Origin: Verticiella alkaliphila
Lineage (GTDB): Bacteria; Pseudomonadota; Gammaproteobacteria; Burkholderiales; Burkholderiaceae_B
DNA: 53,774 bases
Assembly: GCF_018904615.1 (NCBI RefSeq)
Contig: NZ_JADCNH010000027.1
Coordinates: 1 to 53,774, forward strand
Direction of reading: 5' to 3'
Within the stretch, counting starts at the first letter, position 1, and each line of letters opens with the position of its first letter. The notes beneath the pieces were generated by a model. The model was given only the letters and a program-made list of their open reading frames with translations, searched no databases and was not told the origin of the DNA. This document shows positions 1 to 8,498 of this stretch, piece by piece. A program made the translations under genes and the position numbers.

Positions 1-115
1 CGGTGGCCGCAGCGGCGGCGGCGGTGCCACGGGCCGGTGGTGACGACGGCCCTCCTCGGGCGGCCCGCGCCGCCAGAATGCGGCGAGGCCGCGAGGCCGT
101 CACGTCATGCCAGGG

Positions 116-628
116 TCAACGGTTGAGCCAGAGAATCGCGGCATTCAGCGATGAGGCATACAACAGCCACGCCAGGTAGGGCACGAAGATCCCCCCGGCG
201 ATGCGGTCCACGGCCCAGAAGCGGCGCGCGGTGAGCGTGGCCAGCACGATGATGAGCACCAGGTCGGCAAGCGCCCAGCCGAGTGCCTGCGCGCCAAAGA
301 AGAGGGGTGTCCAGATCGCGTTGGCCGCCAGCTGCGCCAGGAACAGCGTGAGCGCCTGCCGCTGACGCGCCCAGCCGCCGTGACGCCACACGCGCCACGC
401 CGCTACGCCCATGGCGATGTACAACGCCGTCCAGACCGGACCGAACACGCTGTTCGGCGGATTCCAGGGCGGCTTCTGCAGCCCGGCGTACCATTCGCCC
501 GGCTGGAACATGGCGCCGACCAGCCCCACCGCCACCGGCAGCAGGATCCAGCCGACCAGGGCCAGCCAGTGTCCGCGCGGCGGCGTGCCGTGTCCCGCGG
601 ATGAGGTGGGGGTGTGCGTGGCGGACAT
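116..628 (-). CDS. tspO: TspO/MBR family tryptophan-rich sensory protein
   Basis: A 170-residue integral membrane protein with five hydrophobic segments and the family signature W-x-PP-x5-FGPVWTALY near residues 53-69, as in bacterial homologues of the mitochondrial translocator protein. Members bind porphyrins and are implicated in tetrapyrrole and stress responses in the inner membrane; the function here is inferred from the family. The length is normal (about 150-170). The gene follows transaldolase on the same strand with a gap of about 14 bases, so the two are probably co-transcribed. The start is the only ATG that gives the short polar N-terminus before helix 1. Confidence 0.9.
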   Translation of the reverse strand: MSATHTPTSSAGHGTPPRGHWLALVGWILLPVAVGLVGAMFQPGEWYAGLQKPPWNPPNSVFGPVWTALYIAMGVAAWRVWRHGGWARQRQALTLFLAQLAANAIWTPLFFGAQALGWALADLVLIIVLATLTARRFWAVDRIAGGIFVPYLAWLLYASSLNAAILWLNR

Positions 629-642
629 GGCTGCCTCGTCGA

Positions 643-1590
643 TCAGGCCTGCGCGATGATGGCGTCGAGCTTGCGGGCGTCGGCGGAAAAGACGCGAATG
701 CCTTCGGCGAGCTTTTCCGTGGCCATCGCATCCTCGTTGAGGGCGAAGCGGAACGAGGCCTCGTCCACAAGCACTTTTGCCGGCGCATCACCGCTGTCCT
801 GCGGGCTCAGCACGCGCGGCACGTCGCCCTGAGCGTCCGAGAGCTCCTGCAGCAACTGCGGGCTGATCGTCATGAGATCGCAACCGGCCAGGGCCAGGAT
901 CTGCCCGGTGTTCCGAAAGCTTGCGCCCATGACTTCCGTGTCGATGCCGAAGTGACGGTAGTAGCGGTAGATCGACGCGACGGACTTCACGCCCGGGTCG
1001 TTTGCGCCCGCGTTGTCGGCGTCGACCCAGTCGTTGCCCTGCGACTTGCGGTGCCAGTCGTAGATGCGGCCCACGAAGGGCGAGATCAGCTGCACGCGCG
1101 CATCGGCGCACGCCACGGCCTGGGCCAGGCAAAAGAGCAGCGTCATGTTGCAGCGAATGCCCTCGGCCTGCAGCACGCGGGCGGCAGCGATGCCTTCCCA
1201 GGTGGAGGCGATCTTGATCAGCACCCGCTCGCGCGACACGCCGGCCGCTTCGTACAGCGCGATGAGGCGACGGCCACGGGCGACCGTGGCGTCGGTGTCG
1301 AAGGACAGGCGCGCATCGACTTCGGTGGAGACGCGTCCGGGGATCAGGTTGAGGATCTCGCGGCCGAAGGCCACCAGCAGGCGGTCGAGCTTTTCGTCGT
1401 CGCTCGCATCGCGGTGCGAACGCAGCACCTCGTCGATCAGGGGCTTGCCAGCCGCGCCCTGCGCCGCCTTGAGGATCAGCGTGGGATTGGTCGTGGCGTC
1501 TGTCGGACGGTGGGCGCGGATGGCGTCGAAGTCGCCCGTGTCGGCGACGACGGTCGTGTGCTGGCGCAGGGAATCGAGAAGGGTGGGCAT
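643..1590 (-). CDS. tal: Transaldolase
   Basis: A 315-residue TalA/TalB-type transaldolase of the non-oxidative pentose phosphate pathway, moving a dihydroxyacetone unit from sedoheptulose 7-phosphate to glyceraldehyde 3-phosphate in the cytosol. Seen: the N-terminal ATTNPTL motif (residues 32-38), the Schiff-base lysine in RVLIKIAST (Lys126), and the class I length of about 315-318. The ATG lies just upstream of TLLDSLRQH, the usual N-terminus. It is the first gene of a minus-strand pair with tspO and is divergent from the porin gene. No regulatory site was recognised in the 200-base divergent interval apart from an imperfect hairpin at about 1704-1729. Confidence 0.95.
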   Translation of the reverse strand: MPTLLDSLRQHTTVVADTGDFDAIRAHRPTDATTNPTLILKAAQGAAGKPLIDEVLRSHRDASDDEKLDRLLVAFGREILNLIPGRVSTEVDARLSFDTDATVARGRRLIALYEAAGVSRERVLIKIASTWEGIAAARVLQAEGIRCNMTLLFCLAQAVACADARVQLISPFVGRIYDWHRKSQGNDWVDADNAGANDPGVKSVASIYRYYRHFGIDTEVMGASFRNTGQILALAGCDLMTISPQLLQELSDAQGDVPRVLSPQDSGDAPAKVLVDEASFRFALNEDAMATEKLAEGIRVFSADARKLDAIIAQA

Positions 1591-1797
1591 GAGGCGCGTT
1601 CTGTGAAAAGAGGCCGCGGACGCGGCCGTGAGCCATTCGATATTACGCGATCAGGCATCGGGGCTTGGGCACCTGTGGGCTGCACGAAATGTTCCCGAGA
1701 CGTCATCAGCCCGTCATCTGGGCCTGATGAAATGCGCACCTCTCGTAACCCAGGGTTGCATCCAGACATGGATGCGGCCCTTCTCAGGATGTCAGGA

Positions 1798-2889
1798 ATG
1801 CTTCGTAAGATTGCGGTGGGCGGCGTGATGATCGCCTGCGCGGGCGGTGTGGCCCAGGCTCAGTCGAGCTCGGTGACGTTGTACGGTATTGCCGACGTCG
1901 GCATCTTCCAGGATCGCGTCAAGGTCAACGGCGAGACCACCCGCACCACCGGCATGACCAGTGGCGGCCAGGCCGGTTCGCGCTGGGGCCTGCGCGGCAC
2001 GGAAGATCTGGGCGGTGGCCTGAAGGCGAACTTCCAGCTGGAAAGCGGCTTCAACATCAACAACGGCACGCAAGGCAACAACGGTCGCCTCTTCGGCCGT
2101 GCGGCCTGGGGTGGTCTGTCTGGCGCCTTCGGTGAAGTGCGCCTGGGCCGCCAGGCCACGATGACCTCCGTGTACTTCGGCCAGATCAGCCCCTTCGGCA
2201 CGAGCTGGAGCAACGCGGCCATCGGCAAGAGCGGCTTTCGGGCGTCGGACACCCCGCGCTTTGACAACTCGATCATCTACATCTCACCCAAGTTCGGTGG
2301 CGCCCAGATCGCCGGCGGCTACTCGTTCAACACGCGCGGCGGTGCCGCTTCGAGCGATGACCGCACGAGTGCCTGGCACGTGGCCGGCCGCTTCGAGACG
2401 GGCGCGCTGTACGTGTCCGCCACGTACGATCGCCTGAACCCGAGCGACATCGACCCGAACGCCCAGGGCCGCAATCCCCAAGCCTTCCAACTGGGCGCAA
2501 GCTACAAGCTGCCGATGGTCACGCTGTCTGCCGGCTGGTCGCAGCAGAAGGACGGCTGGGTGAAGAGCGCCGAAGGGGCTTCTGCCGCCACCAACAACAA
2601 CCTGGGTGCTTCGGCCTACTTCAACGGCAAGGTCAACGCCTACCTCGTCGGCGCTTCCGTGCCGTTTGGTGCAAGCGAGATCCTTGCCTCGTTCCACTTC
2701 GTGAAGCCGGGTGACAGCGCGTTCCCGGGTGGCGAAGACGTCAAGGTCTACAACCTCGGCTACAACTACAAGCTGTCCAAGCGCACCAGCCTGTACGGCC
2801 TGGTGAGCTACCAGGACGGCAATCTGTATACGTTTGCACGCGATGCCAGCACCACGCAGTTCGGCGTGGGCCTGCGTCACAACTTCTGA
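1798..2889 (+). CDS. Gram-negative trimeric porin (Porin_4/OmpC type)
   Basis: A 363-residue outer-membrane general porin of the Burkholderia/Bordetella type. The start at 1798 has AGGA eight bases upstream and gives a 21-22-residue signal peptide ending AQAQ, followed by SSVTLYG, the standard first beta strand of these porins. The protein ends in HNF; a terminal phenylalanine is the usual outer-membrane assembly signal. ATGs at 1768 and 1789 are in frame but would extend the signal peptide awkwardly. The open frame continues far upstream only as a high-GC artefact over transaldolase. Its stop codon overlaps the ABC ATPase start (TGATG), so it is probably translated together with an uptake system whose solute it may admit. 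Substrate unknown. Confidence 0.92.
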   Translation: MLRKIAVGGVMIACAGGVAQAQSSSVTLYGIADVGIFQDRVKVNGETTRTTGMTSGGQAGSRWGLRGTEDLGGGLKANFQLESGFNINNGTQGNNGRLFGRAAWGGLSGAFGEVRLGRQATMTSVYFGQISPFGTSWSNAAIGKSGFRASDTPRFDNSIIYISPKFGGAQIAGGYSFNTRGGAASSDDRTSAWHVAGRFETGALYVSATYDRLNPSDIDPNAQGRNPQAFQLGASYKLPMVTLSAGWSQQKDGWVKSAEGASAATNNNLGASAYFNGKVNAYLVGASVPFGASEILASFHFVKPGDSAFPGGEDVKVYNLGYNYKLSKRTSLYGLVSYQDGNLYTFARDASTTQFGVGLRHNF

Positions 2890-3962
2890 TGATGCACGCG
2901 AACGGGCAACCGGCCGCCAGCGTCGAGCTGGCGGGCGTCTCCCAGCAGTTCGGGCCGCATCGGGTGCTCGATCGCGTAGACCTGCACCTGGCCGCCGGCC
3001 AGGTGCTCGCGCTGCTCGGTCCCTCCGGCTGCGGCAAGACCACCCTGTTGAAGTTGCTGGCAGGCTTGTCGCGCCCGGACGAGGGACGCATTCTTCTCGA
3101 TGGACGCGTGGCGGCTGACGCGCGCGTGTGCTTGCCGCCCGAACAGCGCGGCCTCGGCATGGTGTTCCAGGACTACGCGCTGTGGCCCCACATGAGCGTG
3201 GGCGGCAACATCGCCTTTCCGTTGCGCATGCGCCGCACGCCGGTGGCAGACGTCGCCCGGCGCGTGGATGAGGCCTTGTCGCTGGTCGGCCTGGCGGGCT
3301 ACGCCGAGCGCCGTCCGCAGAGCCTGTCGGGTGGACAGCAGCAACGGGTCGCGCTCGCGCGCGCCGTGGTCGCACGTCCGTCGCTGCTGCTCTTTGACGA
3401 GCCCTTGTCCAACCTCGATCGCGATCTGCGCGAGACCCTGTGTGGCGAGATCGGCCTGTTGCTGCGCCGGCTGGGCACCACGGCTGTATACGTCACACAC
3501 GATCACGAGGAGGCCTTCACGCTGGCCGACCAGGTCGCCGTCATGGGTGGCGGACGCATCCGTCAGCTCGCGCAGCCCGACACGCTCATCAACGAGCCGC
3601 TCAACGTGGCCGTGGCGGACTTCCTGAAGCAGGGCAATCTGCTGGCGGGGCACTGGACGGGCGAGACGCTCGCGCTGGACGGCGGGATCGCCCTCGGCAG
3701 CGGACCTGCGGCCGTGGCACCGCCGGGACGCGGCCACCTGTTCGTCCCGCATTCCGCGCTCGCGCCAAGCCATGCCTCGCTGCTGCGCGGCCAGGTACTG
3801 ACCCGCCGCTATCGCGCGGGCCAGTACGCCGTGACCGTGGCGTTGAGTGGTGCCGGCTCGGCCACCGTGGACGTGCTCACACCCCAGCCGCTCATTCCCG
3901 GTGAACACATCGGCCTGGACCTGGACTGGCAACGTGCGCGCTGGCTGCCCGAGGCGGCCTGA
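2889..3962 (+). CDS. ABC transporter ATP-binding protein (FbpC/AfuC/PotA class)
   Basis: A 357-residue cytoplasmic ATPase powering import through the downstream permease. Seen: Walker A GPSGCGKT (residues 44-51), Q-loop in VFQDYALWP (about 92-100), signature LSGGQQQR (146-153), Walker B LLLFDEP with the D-loop SNLD, and the switch histidine in VTHDHEEA. The C-terminal ~100 residues form the TOBE-like extension typical of ferric iron, phosphonate, thiamine and spermidine ATPases. The start overlaps the porin stop by one base; a second ATG follows at once, and no Shine-Dalgarno was seen, which fits translational coupling. The system is complete: ATPase, binding protein, double permease. Confidence 0.92.
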   Translation: MMHANGQPAASVELAGVSQQFGPHRVLDRVDLHLAAGQVLALLGPSGCGKTTLLKLLAGLSRPDEGRILLDGRVAADARVCLPPEQRGLGMVFQDYALWPHMSVGGNIAFPLRMRRTPVADVARRVDEALSLVGLAGYAERRPQSLSGGQQQRVALARAVVARPSLLLFDEPLSNLDRDLRETLCGEIGLLLRRLGTTAVYVTHDHEEAFTLADQVAVMGGGRIRQLAQPDTLINEPLNVAVADFLKQGNLLAGHWTGETLALDGGIALGSGPAAVAPPGRGHLFVPHSALAPSHASLLRGQVLTRRYRAGQYAVTVALSGAGSATVDVLTPQPLIPGEHIGLDLDWQRARWLPEAA

Positions 3963-3976
3963 GCCTGATCTTTCGG

Positions 3977-4003
3977 TGCCGCCACGTCGACGATGCGGCG
4001 GCA
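3977..4003 (+). other. Intercistronic hairpin between ATPase and binding-protein genes
   Basis: Perfect 7-bp stem TGCCGCC / GGCGGCA around a 13-base loop, in the 79-base gap before the binding-protein gene. There is no T-run, so it looks like an mRNA-stabilising or processing hairpin that could raise binding-protein yield relative to the ATPase. That role is inference. Confidence 0.35.
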
Positions 4004-4041
4004 TGTCGTTTCCTCTGACTTCCTGAATCGAGTTACCCATC

Positions 4042-5013
4042 ATGTTCCTGCGTTCCCTGCGTGCGGCCGCTGCGGCCGCCACCTGCCTCGTCGCCCTCGG
4101 CGCCGCGCCGGCCCACGGCCTGACGGTGTACACCGCCGGCCCCGGCGGTCTTGCCAAGAGCCTGGCGGATGCCTTCACGAAGGAGACGGGCGTCGCCGTG
4201 GAGGTGTTCCAGGCGGACACCGGCAAGGTGATGGCCCGCCTGGAGGCCGAATCGGCCAACCCGCGCGCTGACGTCGTCATCTCGGCCTCCTGGGACAGCG
4301 CCCAGGATCTGGACAAGCGCGGCTGGCTGCAGCCGCACGGTGCCGCCAACGCAGCACAGGTGCCGGATGCCTACAAGCACGCCAACTACGTCGCCCAGGG
4401 CATGTCTGCACTGGGCATCGCGTGGAACAGCAAGAGCGGCACCCCGCGCCCCGCGGACTGGAGCGATCTGTCCGCCCCCGCCTTCAAGGACAAGGTGAAC
4501 CTGCCGGATCCGGCGCAATCCGGCACGGCTTTGGAGCTGCTGCTGGGGCTGCAATCGGCCGATCAGACGAAGGCGTGGGCCCTCATGCAGGCCCTGCGGG
4601 CCAACGGTGCTGCCGTGGCGGGTGCGAACGCCCAGGCGCTCAACCCGGTGCTGCAAGGCGCCAAGGCCGCGGTGTTCGGCGCGGTGGACTACGTGGCGCT
4701 GGGCAGCCAGGCCAAGGGCGAAGCCATCGAGGTGATCTTCCCCAAGAGCGGCACGGTGATCGCGCCGCGTCCCATGATGATCCTGAAGTCCAGCCGCGCG
4801 GCCGACGATGCACGTCGTTTCGTGGACTTCGTGCTGTCCGATGCGGGTCAGGCGCTGGTGGCCGACACCTTCCTGCTGCCTGCTCGCACCGACGTGGCGG
4901 CCAAGCGCCCGGGCATCGCCCAGATCCCGCTGCTGCCCACGGCGGATGCGCCCACGGAAGCCACGCGCCAGGCGGTGCTTGGCCGCTTCGGCGACGTCTT
5001 CGGCCGCCGCTGA
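4042..5013 (+). CDS. ABC transporter periplasmic substrate-binding protein (FbpA/AfuA-like)
   Basis: A 323-residue secreted binding protein with a signal peptide of about 26 residues (basic FLRSLR, Ala-rich core, cut near AHG/L), followed by LTVYTAGPGG, the typical first strand of extracellular solute-binding family 1/AfuA proteins. It delivers substrate to the adjoining permease. The pair of adjacent tyrosines that coordinates Fe3+ in FbpA proteins is not present, since no YY occurs anywhere in the protein. An anionic organic substrate such as a sugar phosphate or phosphonate (as for AfuA or PhnS) is therefore at least as likely as iron. The permease gene starts six bases after the stop. Confidence 0.88.
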   Translation: MFLRSLRAAAAAATCLVALGAAPAHGLTVYTAGPGGLAKSLADAFTKETGVAVEVFQADTGKVMARLEAESANPRADVVISASWDSAQDLDKRGWLQPHGAANAAQVPDAYKHANYVAQGMSALGIAWNSKSGTPRPADWSDLSAPAFKDKVNLPDPAQSGTALELLLGLQSADQTKAWALMQALRANGAAVAGANAQALNPVLQGAKAAVFGAVDYVALGSQAKGEAIEVIFPKSGTVIAPRPMMILKSSRAADDARRFVDFVLSDAGQALVADTFLLPARTDVAAKRPGIAQIPLLPTADAPTEATRQAVLGRFGDVFGRR

Positions 5014-5019
5014 TCCGCG

Positions 5020-6672
5020 ATGCTCGCCAATCGCTGGCTGTCCGGCACGACCCTCACGGCCCTCGGGCTGCTGGTGGGCGTGCCGCTGTGCTTCGTCGCC
5101 TTGCAGGCCGTCTTTCCGACGCTCGCGCAGGGCAGTTTGGCCAACCCCTTCGGCGCGGTCGTGCCGACGCTTTCGGATCCGGTGCTCGTCGAGCTCACCG
5201 TGAACACGCTGCGCCTGGGCGCTACGGTGGTTCTGCTGGCTGCGCTGATCGGCATTCCGCTGGGCATGCTGCGCGGCCTGTATCGGCTGCCGGGCGCGCC
5301 CGTGTGGGATCTCCTCATGCTCGTGCCCTTCATGATCCCGCCGTACATCGCGGCGATGGGCTGGATCATGCTGCTGCAGCCCAATGGCTACCTGCAGCAA
5401 CTCGTGGGCGTGAACTTTGGGCGCCTCCTCTTCTCCTTTCCCGGCGTGGCGTTCGTGATGACGCTCAACGTCTTCCCGGTGGTGTACTTCGCCGTCTCGC
5501 GCGGCACGTCGGCTGCGGCGGCGCGCCTCGCGGAAGTCGGCCGCGTGTGCGGGGGCAGTGCCTGGCAGTGCTTCGTGCGCATCACGCTGCCGCTCGCCGC
5601 GCCCGGCATCGCCGCGAGCCTGCTGCTGGTCTTTGCCATGGCGATCGAGGAGTACGGCACGCCCGCCGCGCTCGCCTCGAATGCGGGCTTCTTCGTGCTG
5701 GTCACCGGCATCGAACGCCGCTTCTCCGAATGGCCCATCGATCTGCCCGGCGCGGCCATCCTCTCGCTCATTCTCGTCACGCTGGCCATGGCCGCGTTCT
5801 TCGGCCAGCGCTGGCTGCTTGCCACGCGCAGCTTCGAGACGGCCACGGGCAAGCCGGCCGAGTCGGCCCCGCGTGAGCTCGGCCGGTGGCGTTGGCCCGT
5901 GCTCGGTCTTTTCGGCGCGACGGTGCTCGTGAGCGTGGTGGCGCCGCTCTTTGCCATCGCCGCCACGGCGTTCAGCCGCACGCTGTCTGGCGGGCTGGTC
6001 GCTGACAATCTCTCGCTCACGCACTTCTCCGCCATTGCCGCCAGTGGCAGCGAGGCCGGCCGGGCGCTGGGGACGAGCCTTTCCCTGGGGCTGGGGGCGG
6101 CGCTCGTCACCGGCGTGCTCGGCGCGCTGGTGTCCTACCTGGTGGTGATGTCGCGCGCTCGCGGGCGCGGGCTGCTGGACGCGATGTCGCTGCTGCCCAA
6201 TACCATGCCCGGCGTGGTGGTGGCGGTCGGCCTCATCCTCGCCTGGAACCAGCCCGCGCTGGCCGTCACGCCCTACAACACCTGGGCGATCCTGTTGCTC
6301 GCCTATTGCTGCCTGCTGCTGCCGTATCCGGTGCGCTATGCCAATGCGGCCTTGCGCCAGGTGGGGCCGAGCCTGGAGGCGGCGGCGCGGGTGCACGGTG
6401 CGCGCGCGGCCGTGGCCCTGTGGCGCGTGCTGCTGCCCGTCATCGCCCCCAGTCTCATTGCCTCGATGTTGCTGGTCTTCGCGGTGGCCTCGCGCGAGCT
6501 GGTGGCCTCGCTGCTGCTCGCGTCTACCGGCACGCAGACGGTGTCGGTGTTCATCTGGCGGCAGTTCGAGCAGGGCAGTCTGGGGCAGGGCATGGCGATG
6601 AGTCTCGTCACGATCGCCGTGACCACCACGCTGATGGTGGCGGCGACGGTCTGGCTGCAGCGGCGGGGGTAG
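5020..6672 (+). CDS. ABC transporter permease, fused double-domain type (FbpB/AfuB-like)
   Basis: A 550-residue inner-membrane permease with two tandem binding-protein-dependent transport domains, each of about six helices. The two copies of the cytoplasmic EAA loop, which contacts the ATPase, are seen around residues 165-190 (ARLAEVGRVCGG) and 450-475 (EAAARVHGARAA). The two-domain fusion and the length are typical of ferric iron/phosphonate-type systems (FbpB, SfuB, AfuB). It is the last gene of the porin-ABC operon and ends about 40 bases from the convergent HEPN gene. No terminator was seen in that gap. Confidence 0.92.
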   Translation: MLANRWLSGTTLTALGLLVGVPLCFVALQAVFPTLAQGSLANPFGAVVPTLSDPVLVELTVNTLRLGATVVLLAALIGIPLGMLRGLYRLPGAPVWDLLMLVPFMIPPYIAAMGWIMLLQPNGYLQQLVGVNFGRLLFSFPGVAFVMTLNVFPVVYFAVSRGTSAAAARLAEVGRVCGGSAWQCFVRITLPLAAPGIAASLLLVFAMAIEEYGTPAALASNAGFFVLVTGIERRFSEWPIDLPGAAILSLILVTLAMAAFFGQRWLLATRSFETATGKPAESAPRELGRWRWPVLGLFGATVLVSVVAPLFAIAATAFSRTLSGGLVADNLSLTHFSAIAASGSEAGRALGTSLSLGLGAALVTGVLGALVSYLVVMSRARGRGLLDAMSLLPNTMPGVVVAVGLILAWNQPALAVTPYNTWAILLLAYCCLLLPYPVRYANAALRQVGPSLEAAARVHGARAAVALWRVLLPVIAPSLIASMLLVFAVASRELVASLLLASTGTQTVSVFIWRQFEQGSLGQGMAMSLVTIAVTTTLMVAATVWLQRRG

Positions 6673-6712
6673 TACATGTCGCGGGGCAGAGGGATGTCTG
6701 CAAAGCGACGCG

Positions 6713-8278
6713 CTACGCGGATTCGAGAAGGTCCACGCACCCCAACGCGGAGTCCCGGTTGATCAACGCCAAGGCGAGATTCGCCTTTGCAACGAGTTCG
6801 AGCGGCTTTACGTTCTGGACGTATTGTCCGTGTGTGATGCGGTCCATGCCTGCACCGACTAGTTTGGATACGGTCCGCAGGCTGGCCGACAGAGCGACGC
6901 TGTCAAGACGTGCGCCGTGCAGAATGAGGTTGCGCTGACGGTACAGTCGATGCAATGAATCTCCGATGGCGTCGCGGACAACCTGCAGCTGGGGACGGGG
7001 ATCGTTGAGTACCTTTTGCATGCGGATCACTGCCGCACGGTCTGTGAGAGACAGCGGCTCAGCGAGCGTGTCATCGGCGATATGTCTCGCGAGTTCCCGA
7101 CACCTTAGTCGATTGGCGTGCGGACCGTCGAAGCGGTCCCACGCCTGCATCAATTCGGGTTGAACGCGATAGCTGAGGCGGGTCAGCTCCGCCCTGGGAT
7201 AGGAGCAGGTGACGAGCGTGGCGAGATTGTCTGCGGCTGAAGCGCGGTCAGAAGGGTCGGCGAGCAGACCTTCGATCGCTCCCCACCCGCCCGCCACTGC
7301 GGCGGGAGCAGAGCTACCTTCCAAATGAGCGAGGAGCTCCAATGCAGCCTCGACACTCGGGTTGGCGTCACCGCGGAAAACACGGTCTTCGCGATAAAGC
7401 TCCTTGACTAGAACGCCGCGTGAGGCGTCTTCCAAGGGGATGGGGGCATCGGCACCTTTGATCCAAAGCGAGGGCAGGCGACGCAGTGGTCGGCTGGTTG
7501 CCAGGAGCATGCGCGCAGCGTATCGATCCGACTCCTCACGCGCCGCTTGCGCCGCCCCCATGGTGTCCCTCGCCCTGACCTTCAGAAGTACGGCTGCGGG
7601 CGCTCGTACACCACCGGTGTCGAAATGGTGCTCTTTCAGCCACTCCATCACGGCGACTCCTTGCAGCCACCCAGGCGGCGCGGCGTTGCGAAACAGTGGG
7701 GGTGCAGAAAAGGCGACAAGCACATCGAAGTCACGGAGCGGACTGTTACATGCCTCCGCGTGGAGAATCTCGCACAGATCGGCAAGAGAGATTGGCTGGT
7801 CCGCATCCAGCTGCTGCTTCACCAGCGCGCGCACGTGATGCTGTGTGAAGCCTGCATCTAGAAGATGTGAAGCCACGCTCCTGGCAAAGTGCTCTGCGCC
7901 ATGACTGCCTAGGGCTACCACGCGGCCCCATCGCTGCAGGTAATCTGACGAAAGGCGCTCCCCAAGTTCTCGAATACCGTAATGGGCAGCACTGTCTGGG
8001 CGAGGAACCTGTTGCAGTTGCTGGCGTAGAAAATGTTTCTCATCATCCGAAAAAGCTGGATGCTGACCGCTGCGCTTCTGAAGCGTCGAGCCCATACGCT
8101 TCAGTGCGGCCTCGCTCAGGTGCCCTTGCCGCATGGCTGCGCAGGCTTCGACCATTTCTGCCATGGCGAGGACGGTGCCGATTCCCCAAAGTGACCGGTG
8201 CCAGGCCGAACGGTCAGAAAGGAGTTCCACCAAGCGAACGGCAGCGGTTTGATCCTGCGAATGGACACTGGTCAGCAT
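6713..8278 (-). CDS. Orphan HEPN-domain protein, candidate ribonuclease (ApeA-like?)
   Basis: A 521-residue cytoplasmic protein of no family I can name with confidence. The open frame extends to 8665, but the upstream part overlaps an orphan terminator and the MFS gene, and the ATG at 8278 (MLTSVHSQ) is the first sensible start. The C-terminal ~200 residues are helical and contain GWGAIEGLL (about 331-339) and RQRNLILHG, where R449-N-L-I-L-H454 matches the R-x4-6-H catalytic motif of HEPN ribonucleases with the usual polar residue after Arg. Such domains are known from toxins, Abi proteins and ApeA-type phage defence. The N-terminal ~300 residues show no motif I recognise. GC is clearly lower than its neighbours (two 60-base lines counted by hand gave 53% and 58%, versus 78% in a permease line), which suggests acquisition. 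No partner protein gene is present. Confidence 0.6.
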   Translation of the reverse strand: MLTSVHSQDQTAAVRLVELLSDRSAWHRSLWGIGTVLAMAEMVEACAAMRQGHLSEAALKRMGSTLQKRSGQHPAFSDDEKHFLRQQLQQVPRPDSAAHYGIRELGERLSSDYLQRWGRVVALGSHGAEHFARSVASHLLDAGFTQHHVRALVKQQLDADQPISLADLCEILHAEACNSPLRDFDVLVAFSAPPLFRNAAPPGWLQGVAVMEWLKEHHFDTGGVRAPAAVLLKVRARDTMGAAQAAREESDRYAARMLLATSRPLRRLPSLWIKGADAPIPLEDASRGVLVKELYREDRVFRGDANPSVEAALELLAHLEGSSAPAAVAGGWGAIEGLLADPSDRASAADNLATLVTCSYPRAELTRLSYRVQPELMQAWDRFDGPHANRLRCRELARHIADDTLAEPLSLTDRAAVIRMQKVLNDPRPQLQVVRDAIGDSLHRLYRQRNLILHGARLDSVALSASLRTVSKLVGAGMDRITHGQYVQNVKPLELVAKANLALALINRDSALGCVDLLESA

Positions 8279-8320
8279 ATGGGGGTAACATACATCAAGG
8301 TCGTGTAAACAGTTTGTTGG

Positions 8321-8440
8321 CCTACAGTCTATGCGGGGCCCGACCTGGAAGGAATACGTGGAGCACTCCACGCAGACTGACCAGCTCGCGCCCCCACTTA
8401 CAGGATTGGCCTCGCCGAATTGGCGGGGCCATTTTTTTTT
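8321..8440 (+). ncRNA. Candidate small structured RNA with orphan terminator
   Basis: Plus-strand segment between the divergent HEPN gene and the MFS gene. Seen: AGTCT-at-GCG (8326-8335) can pair with CGCAGACT (8371-8378), enclosing a hairpin GTGGA-gcac-TCCAC (8358-8371), followed by a strong intrinsic terminator at 8407-8440. No plus-strand reading frame ends there, so the terminator needs another source. A small RNA is the simplest reading; a remnant of a lost gene is the alternative. Its 5' end and promoter are not identified. Confidence 0.3.
8407..8440 (+). terminator. Strong intrinsic terminator with no upstream gene on its strand
   Basis: 10-bp stem TGGCCTCGCC / GGCGGGGCCA (one G-U pair), loop GAATT, then nine T residues. 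It works only on the plus strand. The nearest plus-strand gene upstream ends at 6672 and is separated from it by the whole antisense HEPN gene. Confidence 0.75.
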
Positions 8441-8498
8441 GCGTCGTGGCACCGCAATGACTCTGTAAGGGTTTAGCTGCAGGAGGTTCCGGTCTTTA

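Noticed and set aside
601-1797. Upstream open extension of the porin frame across transaldolase
   Set aside because: It is antisense to a well-conserved transaldolase and has no homology-like motifs; the signal peptide and Shine-Dalgarno support 1798.
4033-6396. 787-codon minus-strand frame across the binding-protein and permease genes
   Set aside because: Very His/Arg/Gln-rich, no motifs, and the opposite strand is clearly coding.
4042-6672. Naming the transporter fbpABC (ferric iron)
   Set aside because: The binding protein lacks the adjacent tyrosines of FbpA and no Fur box was seen upstream; the name would overstate the evidence.
6673-8498. Mobile element or integrase boundaries around the HEPN islet
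   Set aside because: I searched by eye for terminal inverted repeats, target duplications, tRNA ends and integrase fragments and found none convincing; acquisition is argued from composition only.
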